A stretch of DNA of 64,000 nt from an uncultured Alphaproteobacteria bacterium (GCA_902613185.1 CACMGP010000001.1:186001-250000); one strand, 5' to 3'. Shown: positions 38,857 to 50,272, counted from the stretch's first letter. Notes: generated from the sequence alone by a model not told the origin. Numbers and translations: made by a program.

Positions 38857-40620
38857 ATGTACGAAGCTCCAATTAAAGATTTAAATTTTGTAATTAAAAA
38901 TCTAATAGATTTAGGCAAACTAAATAAAGTTAGCGATTACTCTGAATTTTCTGATGATTTAGTTGAAGCTGTTCTTGAAGAGGCAGGAAAAATAGCTTCT
39001 GAAGTGTTAGACCCTTGTAACCTTTCAGGAGACCATGAGGGCTCAAAAAGACTCGATACTGGTGAGGTCGTAACTCCTAAAGGCTACAAAGAGGCTTATG
39101 AGAGTTTAAGAGATGGTGGGTGGTTTGGCTTAGAGGCCAAAGAAAAATTTGGCGGTCAACAGATACCAGTAACTTTATCTGCCGCTGTTAATGAGATTTG
39201 GCATAGTTCTAATATGTCATTAGCACTTTGTCACTTATTAACACAAGGTTTGATATATGCTTTACAAAAATCAGCATCAGAAGATCAAAAAAGCTTTTAT
39301 ATACCAAAATTAGCATCAGGTCATTGGACAGGAACAATGAATTTAACTGAACCACAATCCGGAACAGATCTGTCTACAATAAAAACTAAAGCTATAAAAG
39401 AAAATGGTCATTATAAAATTTATGGACAAAAAATTTATATTACCTATGGGGAACATGATTTATCTGAGAATATTATTCATTTGGTTTTAGCCAGAACACC
39501 TGAAGCGCCAGAGGGTAATAAAGGTATTTCTGTTTTTCTTGTTCCTAAATTTATTCCAAATGATGACGGCAGTATTGGCAAAAAAAATGATGTAACCTGT
39601 TTGTCTATTGAAAAAAAACTTGGTGTTAAAGGTTCTCCTACTGCAGTTTTACAGTTTGGTGAAAAGGATGGAGCAATTGGTTATTTAGTTGGAGAAGAAA
39701 ATCAGGGTTTAAATATTATGTTTGAAATGATGAACCATGCAAGGTTCTCAGTTGGAGTACAAGGACTTGCTGTTTCTGAAAGAGCTTACCAACAATCTAA
39801 AATGTATGCCTTTGATAGAGTTCAAGGAGTTCCAATTGATGGTCAGAAAGGCGATCCTATTATTCATCACCCAGATGTGCTTCGATTGTCCTCGACTATG
39901 AAGTCAGAAATCGAAGCTATGAGAGCTCTTGCAATTTATGGAGCTTTTGCTTTGGATATGACTAAATCAGAGGAGAGTGAATATTGGGAAACAAAATCAT
40001 CTTTAATGATACCTATTATTAAAGGGTGGTTGACTGAAAGGTCACTTGAGATTACATCAAATGCTATTCAAATTCATGGTGGAATGGGTTTTATTGAAGA
40101 AACAGGAATCGCACAACATTATAGAGATGCTAGAATTCTCCCCATATACGAGGGCACCACTGCAATTCAAGCAAATGATTTAGTTTTTAGGAAGACACTT
40201 CGAGATAATGGTAAAAGCATATTAGAATTAATTGATGAAATTAAAACTGATACAGAAGCATCTGCGAGTTCAGATCGATTACAAGAGTTATGTAAAAAAA
40301 TGGATAGTTCAATTGACTCTGCAAAAAAAGTTGTTGAACACATTGTTTCTACATCTAACAATAAAAAAAGACCTGCTGTATCGAGTGTAAATTATTTAAT
40401 GATGTTAGGTTATATTTTTGGAGGGTGGATGATGATTAAAACTGCCAAAAAATCATTTGAATTAAAAGATAAAGGTGAAATTGATAATGAATTTCTGGAC
40501 GCAAAAATAGCTACATCAAGCATTTATGTATCAAGTATTTTGCCAAAAATTGATAGTTTAGCTTCCATAATTTTACATGGTGATGAGGATGTTTTAGCTA
40601 TGAAGCATCAATGGTTGTAA
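38857..40620 (+). CDS. acyl-CoA dehydrogenase (587-aa C-terminally extended type, DmdC-like family)
   Basis: TEPQSGTDLSTIKTKA, QIHGGMGFIEETGIAQHYRDARI. Confidence 0.9.
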   Translation: MYEAPIKDLNFVIKNLIDLGKLNKVSDYSEFSDDLVEAVLEEAGKIASEVLDPCNLSGDHEGSKRLDTGEVVTPKGYKEAYESLRDGGWFGLEAKEKFGGQQIPVTLSAAVNEIWHSSNMSLALCHLLTQGLIYALQKSASEDQKSFYIPKLASGHWTGTMNLTEPQSGTDLSTIKTKAIKENGHYKIYGQKIYITYGEHDLSENIIHLVLARTPEAPEGNKGISVFLVPKFIPNDDGSIGKKNDVTCLSIEKKLGVKGSPTAVLQFGEKDGAIGYLVGEENQGLNIMFEMMNHARFSVGVQGLAVSERAYQQSKMYAFDRVQGVPIDGQKGDPIIHHPDVLRLSSTMKSEIEAMRALAIYGAFALDMTKSEESEYWETKSSLMIPIIKGWLTERSLEITSNAIQIHGGMGFIEETGIAQHYRDARILPIYEGTTAIQANDLVFRKTLRDNGKSILELIDEIKTDTEASASSDRLQELCKKMDSSIDSAKKVVEHIVSTSNNKKRPAVSSVNYLMMLGYIFGGWMMIKTAKKSFELKDKGEIDNEFLDAKIATSSIYVSSILPKIDSLASIILHGDEDVLAMKHQWL

Positions 40621-40621
40621 T

Positions 40622-41113
40622 TTGGAAAAATTTAAAAATAAATTAAGTAATTTTTTTAGTTGGCTATCAAAGGCAGAATTAGTTGAGTTAGACTCAGTGG
40701 ATACTAGTGAAGATCCAATCAGACCAGATATTAACAATGAATTTCGCACCTCGTATGGCCGCAAGATTTATGGATTAAAATCTAATGAAGATGTTGAAGG
40801 GTTTATTTGTCTTGCATTCTGTAACGATGTACCACAAACAATGAAAGAATTAGACTTAATGAGCAAAAATGCTTTTCATGAAAAAAACGCAAACATTGCT
40901 GTAGCCTATACTGTTTGGTCAAGAAAAAGAGGAGCAGGTAAACAAACTATTTTTACAACAAAAAAGCTTGTTAAAGATGAAATGAAAAATATAGATCGCT
41001 TTATCACACTTTCTCCTTTGACACCTATTGCAACACATTTTCATATAAAGCATGGTGCTAAATTAGTAAATATCAATGCAACTTCGCAAAACTTTGAATA
41101 CGACTTTAATTAG
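40622..41113 (+). CDS. hypothetical protein
   Basis: 163 aa, TTG start, immediately after the acyl-CoA dehydrogenase. Confidence 0.65.
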   Translation: MEKFKNKLSNFFSWLSKAELVELDSVDTSEDPIRPDINNEFRTSYGRKIYGLKSNEDVEGFICLAFCNDVPQTMKELDLMSKNAFHEKNANIAVAYTVWSRKRGAGKQTIFTTKKLVKDEMKNIDRFITLSPLTPIATHFHIKHGAKLVNINATSQNFEYDFN

Positions 41114-42747
41114 GTCCCAGAGTAAATAGGTCCACCCCCACCCTCAGGAGTTACCCACTCAATATTTTGAGAAGGTTCTTTAATATCGCATGTCTTACAA
41201 TGAATACAATTTTGAGAATTAATTTTTAAAATTTTTTTCTGGAGGTCATTATCAAATTCAACTTCATACACGCCTGCGGGGCAATACCTTTGGGCAGGTT
41301 CGTCGTATTTTTCAATAGTAAAATTAGTTGAAAGATCTTTATCATTAAGTAACAAATGGTTAGGTTGATCATCTGTGTGATTAGTTCCTGATAGATAAAC
41401 TGAACTGGGTTTATCAAAAGTAATAACACCATCATATTTAGGATAGGTAATTTTTTTTGCTTTTTTAGCAGGAATCAAAGATTCATGATCAGCGTGCTTA
41501 TGTTGAAGGGTAAAAGGAAGTTTACCTCCAAATATTTTTTGATCTAATCCAGTAAAAATCATTGCAGGTATCAGGCCCCATTGAAAACTGGGCTTTACAT
41601 TTCTTGCTTTGTATAATTCCTCATATACCCATGAATTCTTGAATTTTGACTCATACTCTGACAGTTCTTTATTATTATTTATGTGATCATTGATGACTTC
41701 TGCAGCAATTATTCCACTTTTCATTGCGGTATGTGATCCTTTAATTTTTGGCATATTTAGAGTGCCTGCATCACATCCTATCAATAACGCCCCAGGCATA
41801 TGCATTTGTGGAAGACTCTGCAATCCTCCCTCTATTAGAGCTCTTGCTCCATAAGAAATTCTTTTACCACCATCTAATAATTTTTTGATATCAGGGTGAG
41901 TTTTAAACTGTTGAAATTCGTCATAAGGAGAAAGGTATGGATTCTTATAATCCAAACCGATTACGTAACCTAAGTATATTTGATTATTTTCAGCGTGATA
42001 ACAAAAACTACCTCCATATGTATCACTTTCAAGAGGCCATCCAACACTGTGTGAAACTTTACCAATTTGATGATTTTCAGAATTGATCTCCCAAATTTCT
42101 TTAAAGCCTATACCGTATTGTTGAGGAGATTTGTTGTTGAAATCTAAATTAAATTTTTTAAGGACCTCTTTTCCCAGGTGACCTCTACAACCCTCTGATA
42201 AAACTGTAACTTTACCTTTAATATTAATCCCAGGTTCATAATTATCTTTAGGTTTAAAATTTTTGTCTAAACCCATATCACCTGTTTGAACACCAATAAC
42301 CTTTTGATCGTTATCAAAAAGTAATTTACTAGCTGCAAATCCTGGAAAGATCTCTACTCCTAAGTTTTCGGCAAATTCACCTAACCATTTGCAAAGATTA
42401 GATAAGCTAATAATGTAGTTTCCATGATTTTTTAAAACATTTGGTAAAAAAAAGTTTGGCACCTTCATACTTTTAGTTTTTGTATAAAATAAAAAATCTT
42501 CTGATGTTACTGATGTATTGATTGGACTATTAAGTTCTTTCCAATTTGGAATGAGTTCATCTAAAGCCTTAGTTTCAAAAACATTACCACTTAAAATATG
42601 AGCACCGACTTCAGATGCTTTTTCTAGTACACAAATAGACAAATTCGTATCGAGTTGTTTTAGTTTAATTGCTGTTGATAAACCAGCTGGACCAGCTCCA
42701 ACTATTACTACATCGTAATTTAATTCTTCTCTCTGCACTTCGCTCAT
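41110..42747 (-). CDS. electron transfer flavoprotein-ubiquinone oxidoreductase
   Basis: VGAGPAGLSTAIKLKQ, C-terminal CIHCKTCDIKEPSQNIEWVTPEGGGGP. Confidence 0.95.
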   Translation of the reverse strand: MSEVQREELNYDVVIVGAGPAGLSTAIKLKQLDTNLSICVLEKASEVGAHILSGNVFETKALDELIPNWKELNSPINTSVTSEDFLFYTKTKSMKVPNFFLPNVLKNHGNYIISLSNLCKWLGEFAENLGVEIFPGFAASKLLFDNDQKVIGVQTGDMGLDKNFKPKDNYEPGINIKGKVTVLSEGCRGHLGKEVLKKFNLDFNNKSPQQYGIGFKEIWEINSENHQIGKVSHSVGWPLESDTYGGSFCYHAENNQIYLGYVIGLDYKNPYLSPYDEFQQFKTHPDIKKLLDGGKRISYGARALIEGGLQSLPQMHMPGALLIGCDAGTLNMPKIKGSHTAMKSGIIAAEVINDHINNNKELSEYESKFKNSWVYEELYKARNVKPSFQWGLIPAMIFTGLDQKIFGGKLPFTLQHKHADHESLIPAKKAKKITYPKYDGVITFDKPSSVYLSGTNHTDDQPNHLLLNDKDLSTNFTIEKYDEPAQRYCPAGVYEVEFDNDLQKKILKINSQNCIHCKTCDIKEPSQNIEWVTPEGGGGPIYSGT

Positions 42748-42775
42748 AATATTGATTATATATTAAATATTACGA

Positions 42776-43723
42776 TTATATCTGATTAAGTAGATCTAAC
42801 TCTTTAATAATTTCAGGTATTGCTTGAAATAAATCAGAAGATAGTCCGTAGTCAGCTATATTAAATATCGGTGCCTCTAAATCCTTATTAATAGCGACTA
42901 TGACTTTACTTTCTTTCATACCCGCTAAATGCTGTATTGCACCGGATATACCTACGGCAATATAAAGCTCAGGAGCAACCATTTTACCAGTTTGACCAAC
43001 TTGATATTCATTGCCAATGTATCCTGAGTCAACAGCAGCCCTCGAAGCTCCAACAGCAGCATTAAGTTTATCAGCTAAATCATATAATAATTTAAAATTA
43101 TCAGAGTTTTCAAGTCCTCTGCCACCAGATACAACTACCCGAGCATTACCCAATTCAGGTCTGTCACTCTTTGATACTTCTCTACTTACAAATGTTGTTT
43201 TAACCTCTGAGTCGATGAAAGAAATATTTTCTACAGCAGCATCACCCCCTGTTTCTTCACATTTTTCAAAAGAAGTGGGTCTGACAGTCATTAAATTAAT
43301 TTTTTGATCAGTCTGAACATAAGAAATAGCGTTTCCCGCATAAATAGGTCTGATAAAAGTATCTTGGGACTCTATACCTATGATATCGCTTATTTGTGTG
43401 ACATCTAACAGAGCAGATACTCTAGGTAGCAGATTTTTTCCAAATGTACTAGAAGGTGCTAAAATGTGTGAATAGTTTTCAGCTAAATTAGAAATTATAG
43501 GAGATGATAATTCTGGTATTTGATTTTCTAATTTCTCATGATCACAAATAATTACTTTTTTAACTAACTGTATTGATTTTGAACTTTTAGCAAGATCTTC
43601 AATTTTATTACCTAAAATTAAAAGATGAATATCTTCGCTTAATTTTTCGGCAGCGCTAATAGTATTAAGAGTTGATGATTTTAAATTTTTGTTATCATGT
43701 TCCGCTACTACAAGTACAGACAT
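42776..43723 (-). CDS. etfA: electron transfer flavoprotein alpha subunit
   Basis: [55 protein letters not shown]. Confidence 0.95.
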   Translation of the reverse strand: MSVLVVAEHDNKNLKSSTLNTISAAEKLSEDIHLLILGNKIEDLAKSSKSIQLVKKVIICDHEKLENQIPELSSPIISNLAENYSHILAPSSTFGKNLLPRVSALLDVTQISDIIGIESQDTFIRPIYAGNAISYVQTDQKINLMTVRPTSFEKCEETGGDAAVENISFIDSEVKTTFVSREVSKSDRPELGNARVVVSGGRGLENSDNFKLLYDLADKLNAAVGASRAAVDSGYIGNEYQVGQTGKMVAPELYIAVGISGAIQHLAGMKESKVIVAINKDLEAPIFNIADYGLSSDLFQAIPEIIKELDLLNQI

Positions 43724-44506
43724 TTAAATTACTTTTGCCTCGTATTTTAGTTTTTGAACCAATTCTTTAACATCATTGACCATAATCCCTGCTTTTCTTT
43801 TTGGAGGCTCAATTACTTTTAAAGTTTTAATTTTTGATGATGTATCAATTCCAAGAGTGTCAATATCAATTGTCTCAAGAGGTTTTTTTTTAGCCTTCAT
43901 TATATTTGGAAGAGAGGCAAACCTTGGTGTGTTTAATCTTAAATCACATGTTAAAACAGCTGGAAGTGAAGTTTCTAGGTTTTCAATACCTTCATCTATC
44001 TCCCTTGATATAAAAACTTTATTATTTTCAATTTTTAAATTTGAAATAAAACATCCTTGTGGCCAATTTAATAATGCAGATAAAATCTGACCTGTTTGAT
44101 TTGAATCATCATCTATAGCTTGTTTACCCATTAAAACGAGATCTGGTTTTTCTTTATCAATTATTATTTTTAGTGTTTTAGCAACTGCTAATGGCTCTAA
44201 TGTGTTTTGACTTTTTACCAATATAGACCTATCAATTCCCATAGCCATGGATGTTCTTAAAACATCTTGAGATTTATCATCTCCAATAGATACAGATATT
44301 ATCTCATTCGCAAGACCCTGTTCCTTAAGCTTTACTGCCTCTTCAATGGCATTTTCATCTGGTGGATTAACAGACATTTTAACATTTTGTGTTTCTACTC
44401 CACTATTGTCGCTTTTTACTCTAATCTGCACTTTGTAATCAACAACCCTTTTGACAGCAACTAAAACTTTCATTTGAATTTCAATAAAATAAACTAAGTT
44501 AAACAA
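43724..44506 (-). CDS. etfB: electron transfer flavoprotein beta subunit (true start probably ATG at 44473)
   Basis: MKVLVAVKRVVDY start after a spurious N-terminal extension; MSVNPPDENAIEEAVKLKE. Confidence 0.94.
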   Translation of the reverse strand: MFNLVYFIEIQMKVLVAVKRVVDYKVQIRVKSDNSGVETQNVKMSVNPPDENAIEEAVKLKEQGLANEIISVSIGDDKSQDVLRTSMAMGIDRSILVKSQNTLEPLAVAKTLKIIIDKEKPDLVLMGKQAIDDDSNQTGQILSALLNWPQGCFISNLKIENNKVFISREIDEGIENLETSLPAVLTCDLRLNTPRFASLPNIMKAKKKPLETIDIDTLGIDTSSKIKTLKVIEPPKRKAGIMVNDVKELVQKLKYEAKVI

Positions 44507-44525
44507 CTTACAAGATCCAAAAACT

Positions 44526-45071
44526 ATGACAAATATTAAGAAGAGGAAGATCTATAAAAATATTTATGAATTATTTATTAAATATGCTAATAAACTTGAT
44601 TTTAAAGAGATAAGAGAAAACTACATTTATAATGGAAATAGTGTCTCAGCTATTTGTGTTAACAAACAAGATCAAGTTTTTTATTTCATAAGACAGATGA
44701 GGCCAAATTATTTTTTTAATAAATTTTCACCCTACCCTCTAGAAATAGTAGCAGGTGGGATTAAAAATAAAGAATCAAGTAGACAAGCTATTATTAGAGA
44801 AATCAAAGAGGAACTTGGAGTCAAACCTATTTCGGTAAAAAAGTTGGAGTCACTCATTATTGCTCCAGATATTTTAGAAGAAATTACTGATATATATCTT
44901 GCATACGTACCTAGAATTACAAACTTTAATATTATAAATCCTAATGAGGGAGAACATATAAAGATAATCCCGATGAAAAAAAAACAAATTTTAGAAATTT
45001 TAAAAACAAATAAAACACAAAATATTGTTACAAAATACGCTTTTTTAAAAATAAAAGAGCTTAAGATTTAA
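44526..45071 (+). CDS. NUDIX hydrolase
   Basis: Nudix box GGIKNKESSRQAIIREIKEELGV. Confidence 0.88.
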   Translation: MTNIKKRKIYKNIYELFIKYANKLDFKEIRENYIYNGNSVSAICVNKQDQVFYFIRQMRPNYFFNKFSPYPLEIVAGGIKNKESSRQAIIREIKEELGVKPISVKKLESLIIAPDILEEITDIYLAYVPRITNFNIINPNEGEHIKIIPMKKKQILEILKTNKTQNIVTKYAFLKIKELKI

Positions 45072-47493
45072 TCTTAATCATCTCTTTATCATAGATAGGA
45101 TAAAGATGCACATTGCAGGGAACTTTTTTAGTAGCTATCTCTAATTCGTAATTACCATTTTCTACAAAGTTTTGATCAATAACATCTTTGCTTCTTATGT
45201 ACCCATAACCAATAGATTTGCCTATGGTGTATCCGTAACCCCCACTTGATAACCAACCTACTTGTTTACCATCTCTAAATATAGTTTCTCTTCCTAAAAG
45301 TATTTGATTTGGATCATCACACGTAAAACCTGCAAAAATCTTTTTCAAACCTTTTGATTTTTGATTTAAAAGTGCTTTTTTTCCAATGAAATCTTTGTCA
45401 GAGTTAATTTTAGTTGCCCATCCTAATCCAGCCTCAAGAGGGGTATGGTCCGGCCCGATATCTGAACCCCAAGCTCTGTAGCCCTTTTCTAAACGACAAC
45501 TCTCTATACATCGATACCCAGCATTAACTAGTCCAAATTGATTTCCATATTCCATTATCTTTGAATAAATTTCTGAGGAAAAATCTATTGGGAAATGAAG
45601 CTCCCAACCTAATTCACCCATGTAGGTTATTCTAATTGCATAAACATCTTTTGATGCAATTTTGATTTTTTTACATGTAGCAAATGGAAAATTATCATTT
45701 GATAAATCTGTATTTGTTAGCCCTTGAAGGATCTTTCTAGAATTTGGTCCCATTAATGAAAAAACTGAATTATCAAATGTTATATTTTTAACTTCTACTT
45801 CTAAATTATTTGGAATATTTGAAATTATCCAATCATAGTCATGGGTCATAAAACCTGTTCCAGTTATAATATAAAAGGTATTTTTATCTATGACTGTTAT
45901 TGTTAAATCACATTCAATTCCACCATCGCCATTCAACATTTGGGTATAGATTGTCGAACCGATTGGTCTATCAATTTTATTTGCACATAAATACTCTAAA
46001 GCTTGTAGTGAGTCTTTACCTGATACAATAAACTTAGCGAAAGATGTTTGATCAATCAGAACAGCACTCTCTCTTGCGGCCTTTACTTCATTTCCAACAA
46101 ATTCAAACCAATTTTGTCTGTCAAAGGAATAAATATCCCTTGGCTCACTTCCTTTTGGTGCAAACCAATTAGGTCTCTCCCAACCCATTTTTTCACCAAA
46201 GCATGCATTTGAGTTTTTAAGTTTTTCATAAATTGGAGATTTTTTAAATTCTCTCACTGAGGAGTTTTCCTCAAAAGGCCATGCCATAGTGTAATGTTTA
46301 GCATAAGCCTCATAAGTTCTTTTTCTTACCCACTCCAAATCTTGATGGGGTTTTCCAAATCTTCTTATATCAACTGGCCATAAATCGTAAGGTGGTCTTC
46401 CATTAGCTACCCATTCTGCAAGTGCCATACCCGCTCCACCTCCAGCAGCTATCCCATACGCGTTGAAACCTGCGCCAACATAAAAGTTTTTCAATTCAGG
46501 ACTCTCTCCTAAAATAAAGTTTCCATCTGGAGTAAAACTCTCAGGTCCATTTATTAATTCTTTGACTCCAGCAGTTTCAAGACTAGGGACTCTACCAAGA
46601 GCATTATTCATTATTTGTTCAAAATGATCGTAATTTGAGTCTAAAAGTGAAAAATGAAAATCCTCTGGGACTGATTTTTCAGCCCATGATAAAGGGTTTG
46701 GTTCATACCCTCCCATTGCAAGGCCTCCAACTTCCTCTTTAAAATAAATTAACCTGTCAGGATCTCTTAAAGTAGGAAGGTCTGATTTAACACCCTCTAT
46801 TTTTTCAGTAACCAAATATTGATGTTGAAAAGATACTAAAGGGACATTAACTCCAACATCTTGTGCAAACTGTCTGGTCCACTGACCACAACAACAAACA
46901 ATTTTTTCACACTTTACTTTACCTTTAGATGTTTCAATACCTTCAATTACGCCATTATTTATAATTACCTTTGATACTCTAGTTTCCTCAAATATTTTTG
47001 CTCCTTTGTTTCTAGCTCCTTTAGCCAATGCTTGTGAAATATCTGTCGGATTTGCTTGTCCATCTGTAGGAAGGAAGGCTGCTCCATAAACATCATCTAT
47101 ATTCATGATTGGCCATAAATCTTGAGCCTCTTTTGGAGTAAGTAGTTCCATCTCCAAACCAAATGAATGAGCTGTAGTAGTTTGTCTTAAAACCTCCTGC
47201 CATCTCTCTTTATTACAAGCTAGTCTCAATCCACCATTCATCTTCCATCCTGTTCCTAATCCTGTTTCTTTTTCAAGCTTGTCATAAAGATCAACAGAAT
47301 ATCCTAATAATTGAGTAATATTTGCATTTGTTCTTAATTGGCCAACTAGTCCAGCAGCATGCCATGTACTACCAGATGTTAATTTACCACTTTCAATAAG
47401 TACAACTTCATGTCCTAAATCAGCTAAGTGATATGCAGTAGAGCAACCCACTATACCACCCCCAATTACTACAATTTTTGAACTATCTATCAT
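45061..47493 (-). CDS. dimethylglycine/sarcosine dehydrogenase-like (FAD DAO + GcvT domains)
   Basis: 810 aa; GGGIVGCSTAYHLADLGH, LTSGSTWHAAGLVGQ, C-terminal GcvT-like domain. Confidence 0.9.
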   Translation of the reverse strand: MIDSSKIVVIGGGIVGCSTAYHLADLGHEVVLIESGKLTSGSTWHAAGLVGQLRTNANITQLLGYSVDLYDKLEKETGLGTGWKMNGGLRLACNKERWQEVLRQTTTAHSFGLEMELLTPKEAQDLWPIMNIDDVYGAAFLPTDGQANPTDISQALAKGARNKGAKIFEETRVSKVIINNGVIEGIETSKGKVKCEKIVCCCGQWTRQFAQDVGVNVPLVSFQHQYLVTEKIEGVKSDLPTLRDPDRLIYFKEEVGGLAMGGYEPNPLSWAEKSVPEDFHFSLLDSNYDHFEQIMNNALGRVPSLETAGVKELINGPESFTPDGNFILGESPELKNFYVGAGFNAYGIAAGGGAGMALAEWVANGRPPYDLWPVDIRRFGKPHQDLEWVRKRTYEAYAKHYTMAWPFEENSSVREFKKSPIYEKLKNSNACFGEKMGWERPNWFAPKGSEPRDIYSFDRQNWFEFVGNEVKAARESAVLIDQTSFAKFIVSGKDSLQALEYLCANKIDRPIGSTIYTQMLNGDGGIECDLTITVIDKNTFYIITGTGFMTHDYDWIISNIPNNLEVEVKNITFDNSVFSLMGPNSRKILQGLTNTDLSNDNFPFATCKKIKIASKDVYAIRITYMGELGWELHFPIDFSSEIYSKIMEYGNQFGLVNAGYRCIESCRLEKGYRAWGSDIGPDHTPLEAGLGWATKINSDKDFIGKKALLNQKSKGLKKIFAGFTCDDPNQILLGRETIFRDGKQVGWLSSGGYGYTIGKSIGYGYIRSKDVIDQNFVENGNYELEIATKKVPCNVHLYPIYDKEMIKIKS

Positions 47494-48350
47494 TATAGTT
47501 TATCAAATGACTCCTCAAATTTTTTGAGATTATCTGAAGTATACTCAGCATAATTAAATTCTATCTTAGAAGTGATCTCAGAGACCATACTCCACATTGT
47601 CTCTCTTAATAAACTAGCAGTTTTCATTGCGTTATATTTAATTATTAAATCTTTTGATGGTTTTTCTTTAAAATACATTTCTAAAACTTCATTTTCTAGA
47701 TTTTCATCTAAATCATTATTAGAAGATAAACCTCCTATATCAAACAAAGGATCATTAAAACCACCATATTCCCAATCTACTACCCATATTTTTGAACCAT
47801 CATCAAGAAAATTTGCAGCCAATAAATCATTATGACCAAATACAATTTCTCTTGGAGAGGAGAGTTTTTCTAACTTTTCTGCTTTTTTTAATAAACTTGG
47901 AATTAATGAAATGTGAGAGCTATTATTATTTAATAAGTAATTTGAGTAGTACTTTATGACATAAAAAACCCAGAAAATTTGAGGTTGACCTGATAACTTG
48001 TTAGGTATTTCATCGTGAATTTTTCTTATGATCGGAACAATTTTATTTAAATTTTCTCTTACAGTTTTTGGTTCAAGAGTTTTACTTTCAATGAATTCTA
48101 AGACCAATACTCCAGGTTCATTATAAATTAATTTTGGAGACACCCCTATTTGATAGGCTGCTTCACTAACAATAATTTCGTTTGATCGATAAACTAGATG
48201 TTCTGGTATATCTGAACCTAATCTAACAACTGATTTAGAACCAGAGTCTGATACTAGGAAATTAAGATTTGTAATTCCTCCCTCTAAAGGTTCAATATTT
48301 TCAAGGTTTTTCCATATTGGAAGACTCTTGATTTTATTTTCAAATTCCAT
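47493..48350 (-). CDS. choline/ethanolamine kinase-like (APH-family) phosphotransferase
   Basis: VFGHNDLLAANFL...IWVVDWEYGGFNDPLFDIG. Confidence 0.85.
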   Translation of the reverse strand: MEFENKIKSLPIWKNLENIEPLEGGITNLNFLVSDSGSKSVVRLGSDIPEHLVYRSNEIIVSEAAYQIGVSPKLIYNEPGVLVLEFIESKTLEPKTVRENLNKIVPIIRKIHDEIPNKLSGQPQIFWVFYVIKYYSNYLLNNNSSHISLIPSLLKKAEKLEKLSSPREIVFGHNDLLAANFLDDGSKIWVVDWEYGGFNDPLFDIGGLSSNNDLDENLENEVLEMYFKEKPSKDLIIKYNAMKTASLLRETMWSMVSEITSKIEFNYAEYTSDNLKKFEESFDKL

Positions 48351-48472
48351 TTGATTAAAACATACTGATCTTTGAATTATTTTCTACGGATAAAATCCAA
48401 AAACATTTTGAAATTTTTTATAGAATTTTTTTTAAAAGCTATAATAATCTAGATATTTATTTAGGAGGTAGT

Positions 48473-49510
48473 ATGGATCTAATACAGAGACTCAATGAAG
48501 GACCTATTTTGTGTGCAGAAGGCTATCTTTTTGCAATGGAGAGAAGAGGATATTTACAGGCAGGAACTTACGTTCCTGAGGTTGTTCTTGATAATCCTGA
48601 AGTAGTAACTCAACTTCATAGAGAGTTTATTAGAGCTGGTAGTGATGTTGTTCAAGCATTTACTTATTACGGTCACAGAGAAAAGTTGCGTTTGATTGGA
48701 AAGGAAGAATTATTAGAACCTCTTCAAAAAAATGCATTAGAAATTGCAAAAAATGCTGCAGCTGAGTTTCCCCAGTTAGATTTAATGATAGCTGGTAATG
48801 TAGCTAATACTAATATTTATGACCCTGATGACAAACAATCTCACATTGATTGTCAAAAAATGTTTGAAGAACAAATAGCTTGGGCAAAAGAAGCTAATGT
48901 TGATTTTGTTATTGCTGAAACAATTAATTGGACTGAAGAAGCTAAATTAGCATTAAAGGAAATTAAAAATGCAGGTTTAATAGCTGTCGTAAATCTTGCT
49001 ATACCTAAAGGTGACAAAACAAGAGAAGGCCATAGTGCTGCAGAGGCCTGTAAAATTTTGGAAGACCATGGTGCTGATGTAGTTGGACTTAATTGTTATC
49101 GTGGTCCTGAAATGACAATGAAACTGCTGCCAAGCATTAGAGAAAAAGTCTCATGCCATGTGGCTGCATTACCTGTTCCATATAGAACAACTGAAGAATT
49201 CCCAACACACATGTATATAGAGGATCCAAATTGTAATTGTTTAGATGGTAATGTTTCTCATATTGCTCTTGATGGATTAACATGTAACAGGTTTGAAATG
49301 GCTGAATTCACTAAACAATGTATGGACATCAATGTAAATTTTATTGGTATTTGTTGCGGTGCCGACCCTCATCATGTAAGAGAAATGGCAGTTGCTATGG
49401 GTAGAAAACCAATTTCTTATAAATATTACCCTGATATGAGCAAACATTTTTCTCATGGCACAGAAAGCAGTCTTAAGGACATTAACAAAACTAACGAATG
49501 GCTTAAATAG
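48473..49510 (+). CDS. bhmT: betaine-homocysteine S-methyltransferase-like
   Basis: Homocysteine-methyltransferase fold; zinc Cys motifs GLNCYRG and IGICCGADPHHVREM; SD aggagg. Confidence 0.88.
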   Translation: MDLIQRLNEGPILCAEGYLFAMERRGYLQAGTYVPEVVLDNPEVVTQLHREFIRAGSDVVQAFTYYGHREKLRLIGKEELLEPLQKNALEIAKNAAAEFPQLDLMIAGNVANTNIYDPDDKQSHIDCQKMFEEQIAWAKEANVDFVIAETINWTEEAKLALKEIKNAGLIAVVNLAIPKGDKTREGHSAAEACKILEDHGADVVGLNCYRGPEMTMKLLPSIREKVSCHVAALPVPYRTTEEFPTHMYIEDPNCNCLDGNVSHIALDGLTCNRFEMAEFTKQCMDINVNFIGICCGADPHHVREMAVAMGRKPISYKYYPDMSKHFSHGTESSLKDINKTNEWLK

Positions 49511-49540
49511 TTAATAAGACTTATAAAAAATAAATTTTAG

Positions 49541-50272
49541 ATGAGTATATGGGGAAAACTTTTAGCTGGGACTTTTGGTTTTGCTCTTGGGGGGCCAATC
49601 GGAGCTATGTTAGGTGTAATAGCGGGTCACAGTGTTGATCGTATTCGAAACCAAAAATCTGACTCTAATATAGCCTCTAATTCACCACAAGAAATTATAA
49701 CGATAGGTATAATTATTTTAGCAGCTAAACTGGCTAAAGCAGATGGTCAAGTTACAACTGATGAAATAAGCGCCTTTAAAGAAAAATTTAAAATACCTCC
49801 TGATTTTCAAAGCGATGTTAGCAAAATATTTAATGAAGCTAAAAAAAGCTCTGATGACTATCATCAATATGCTCAACAAATAGGAATGCTATTTCGTGGA
49901 CAGCCTCAAGTTTTGGAGCAAATTTTAAACTTACTTTTTTATATCGCAGAGGCTGATGGTGAAATCAGCGACTCAGAGATAGTATTTATTCAAAATTGTT
50001 CTGATTATTTTGGACTAAATAAAGCTCAATATGAAAGCATAAAAACTATTTGGATGGATAAACAAATTGATCCATACAAAATTTTAGGAGTTGAGAAAAG
50101 TTTTTCTGAAGGTGAAATTAGAAAGAGATGGATACAGCTAAACAAAGAGTTACACCCTGACCAATTAAGAGCACAGGGTGTTCCTCAAGAATTAATCATT
50201 AAATCTGAAGACAGACTATCCGAGATAAATCAAGCCTACGATAAAATAAAAAGTATTCGCAAAATCAATTAA
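49541..50272 (+). CDS. DjlA-like co-chaperone (TerB + DnaJ domains)
   Basis: Gly-rich N-terminal TM, TerB-like middle, C-terminal J-domain ([29 protein letters not shown]). Confidence 0.85.
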   Translation: MSIWGKLLAGTFGFALGGPIGAMLGVIAGHSVDRIRNQKSDSNIASNSPQEIITIGIIILAAKLAKADGQVTTDEISAFKEKFKIPPDFQSDVSKIFNEAKKSSDDYHQYAQQIGMLFRGQPQVLEQILNLLFYIAEADGEISDSEIVFIQNCSDYFGLNKAQYESIKTIWMDKQIDPYKILGVEKSFSEGEIRKRWIQLNKELHPDQLRAQGVPQELIIKSEDRLSEINQAYDKIKSIRKIN

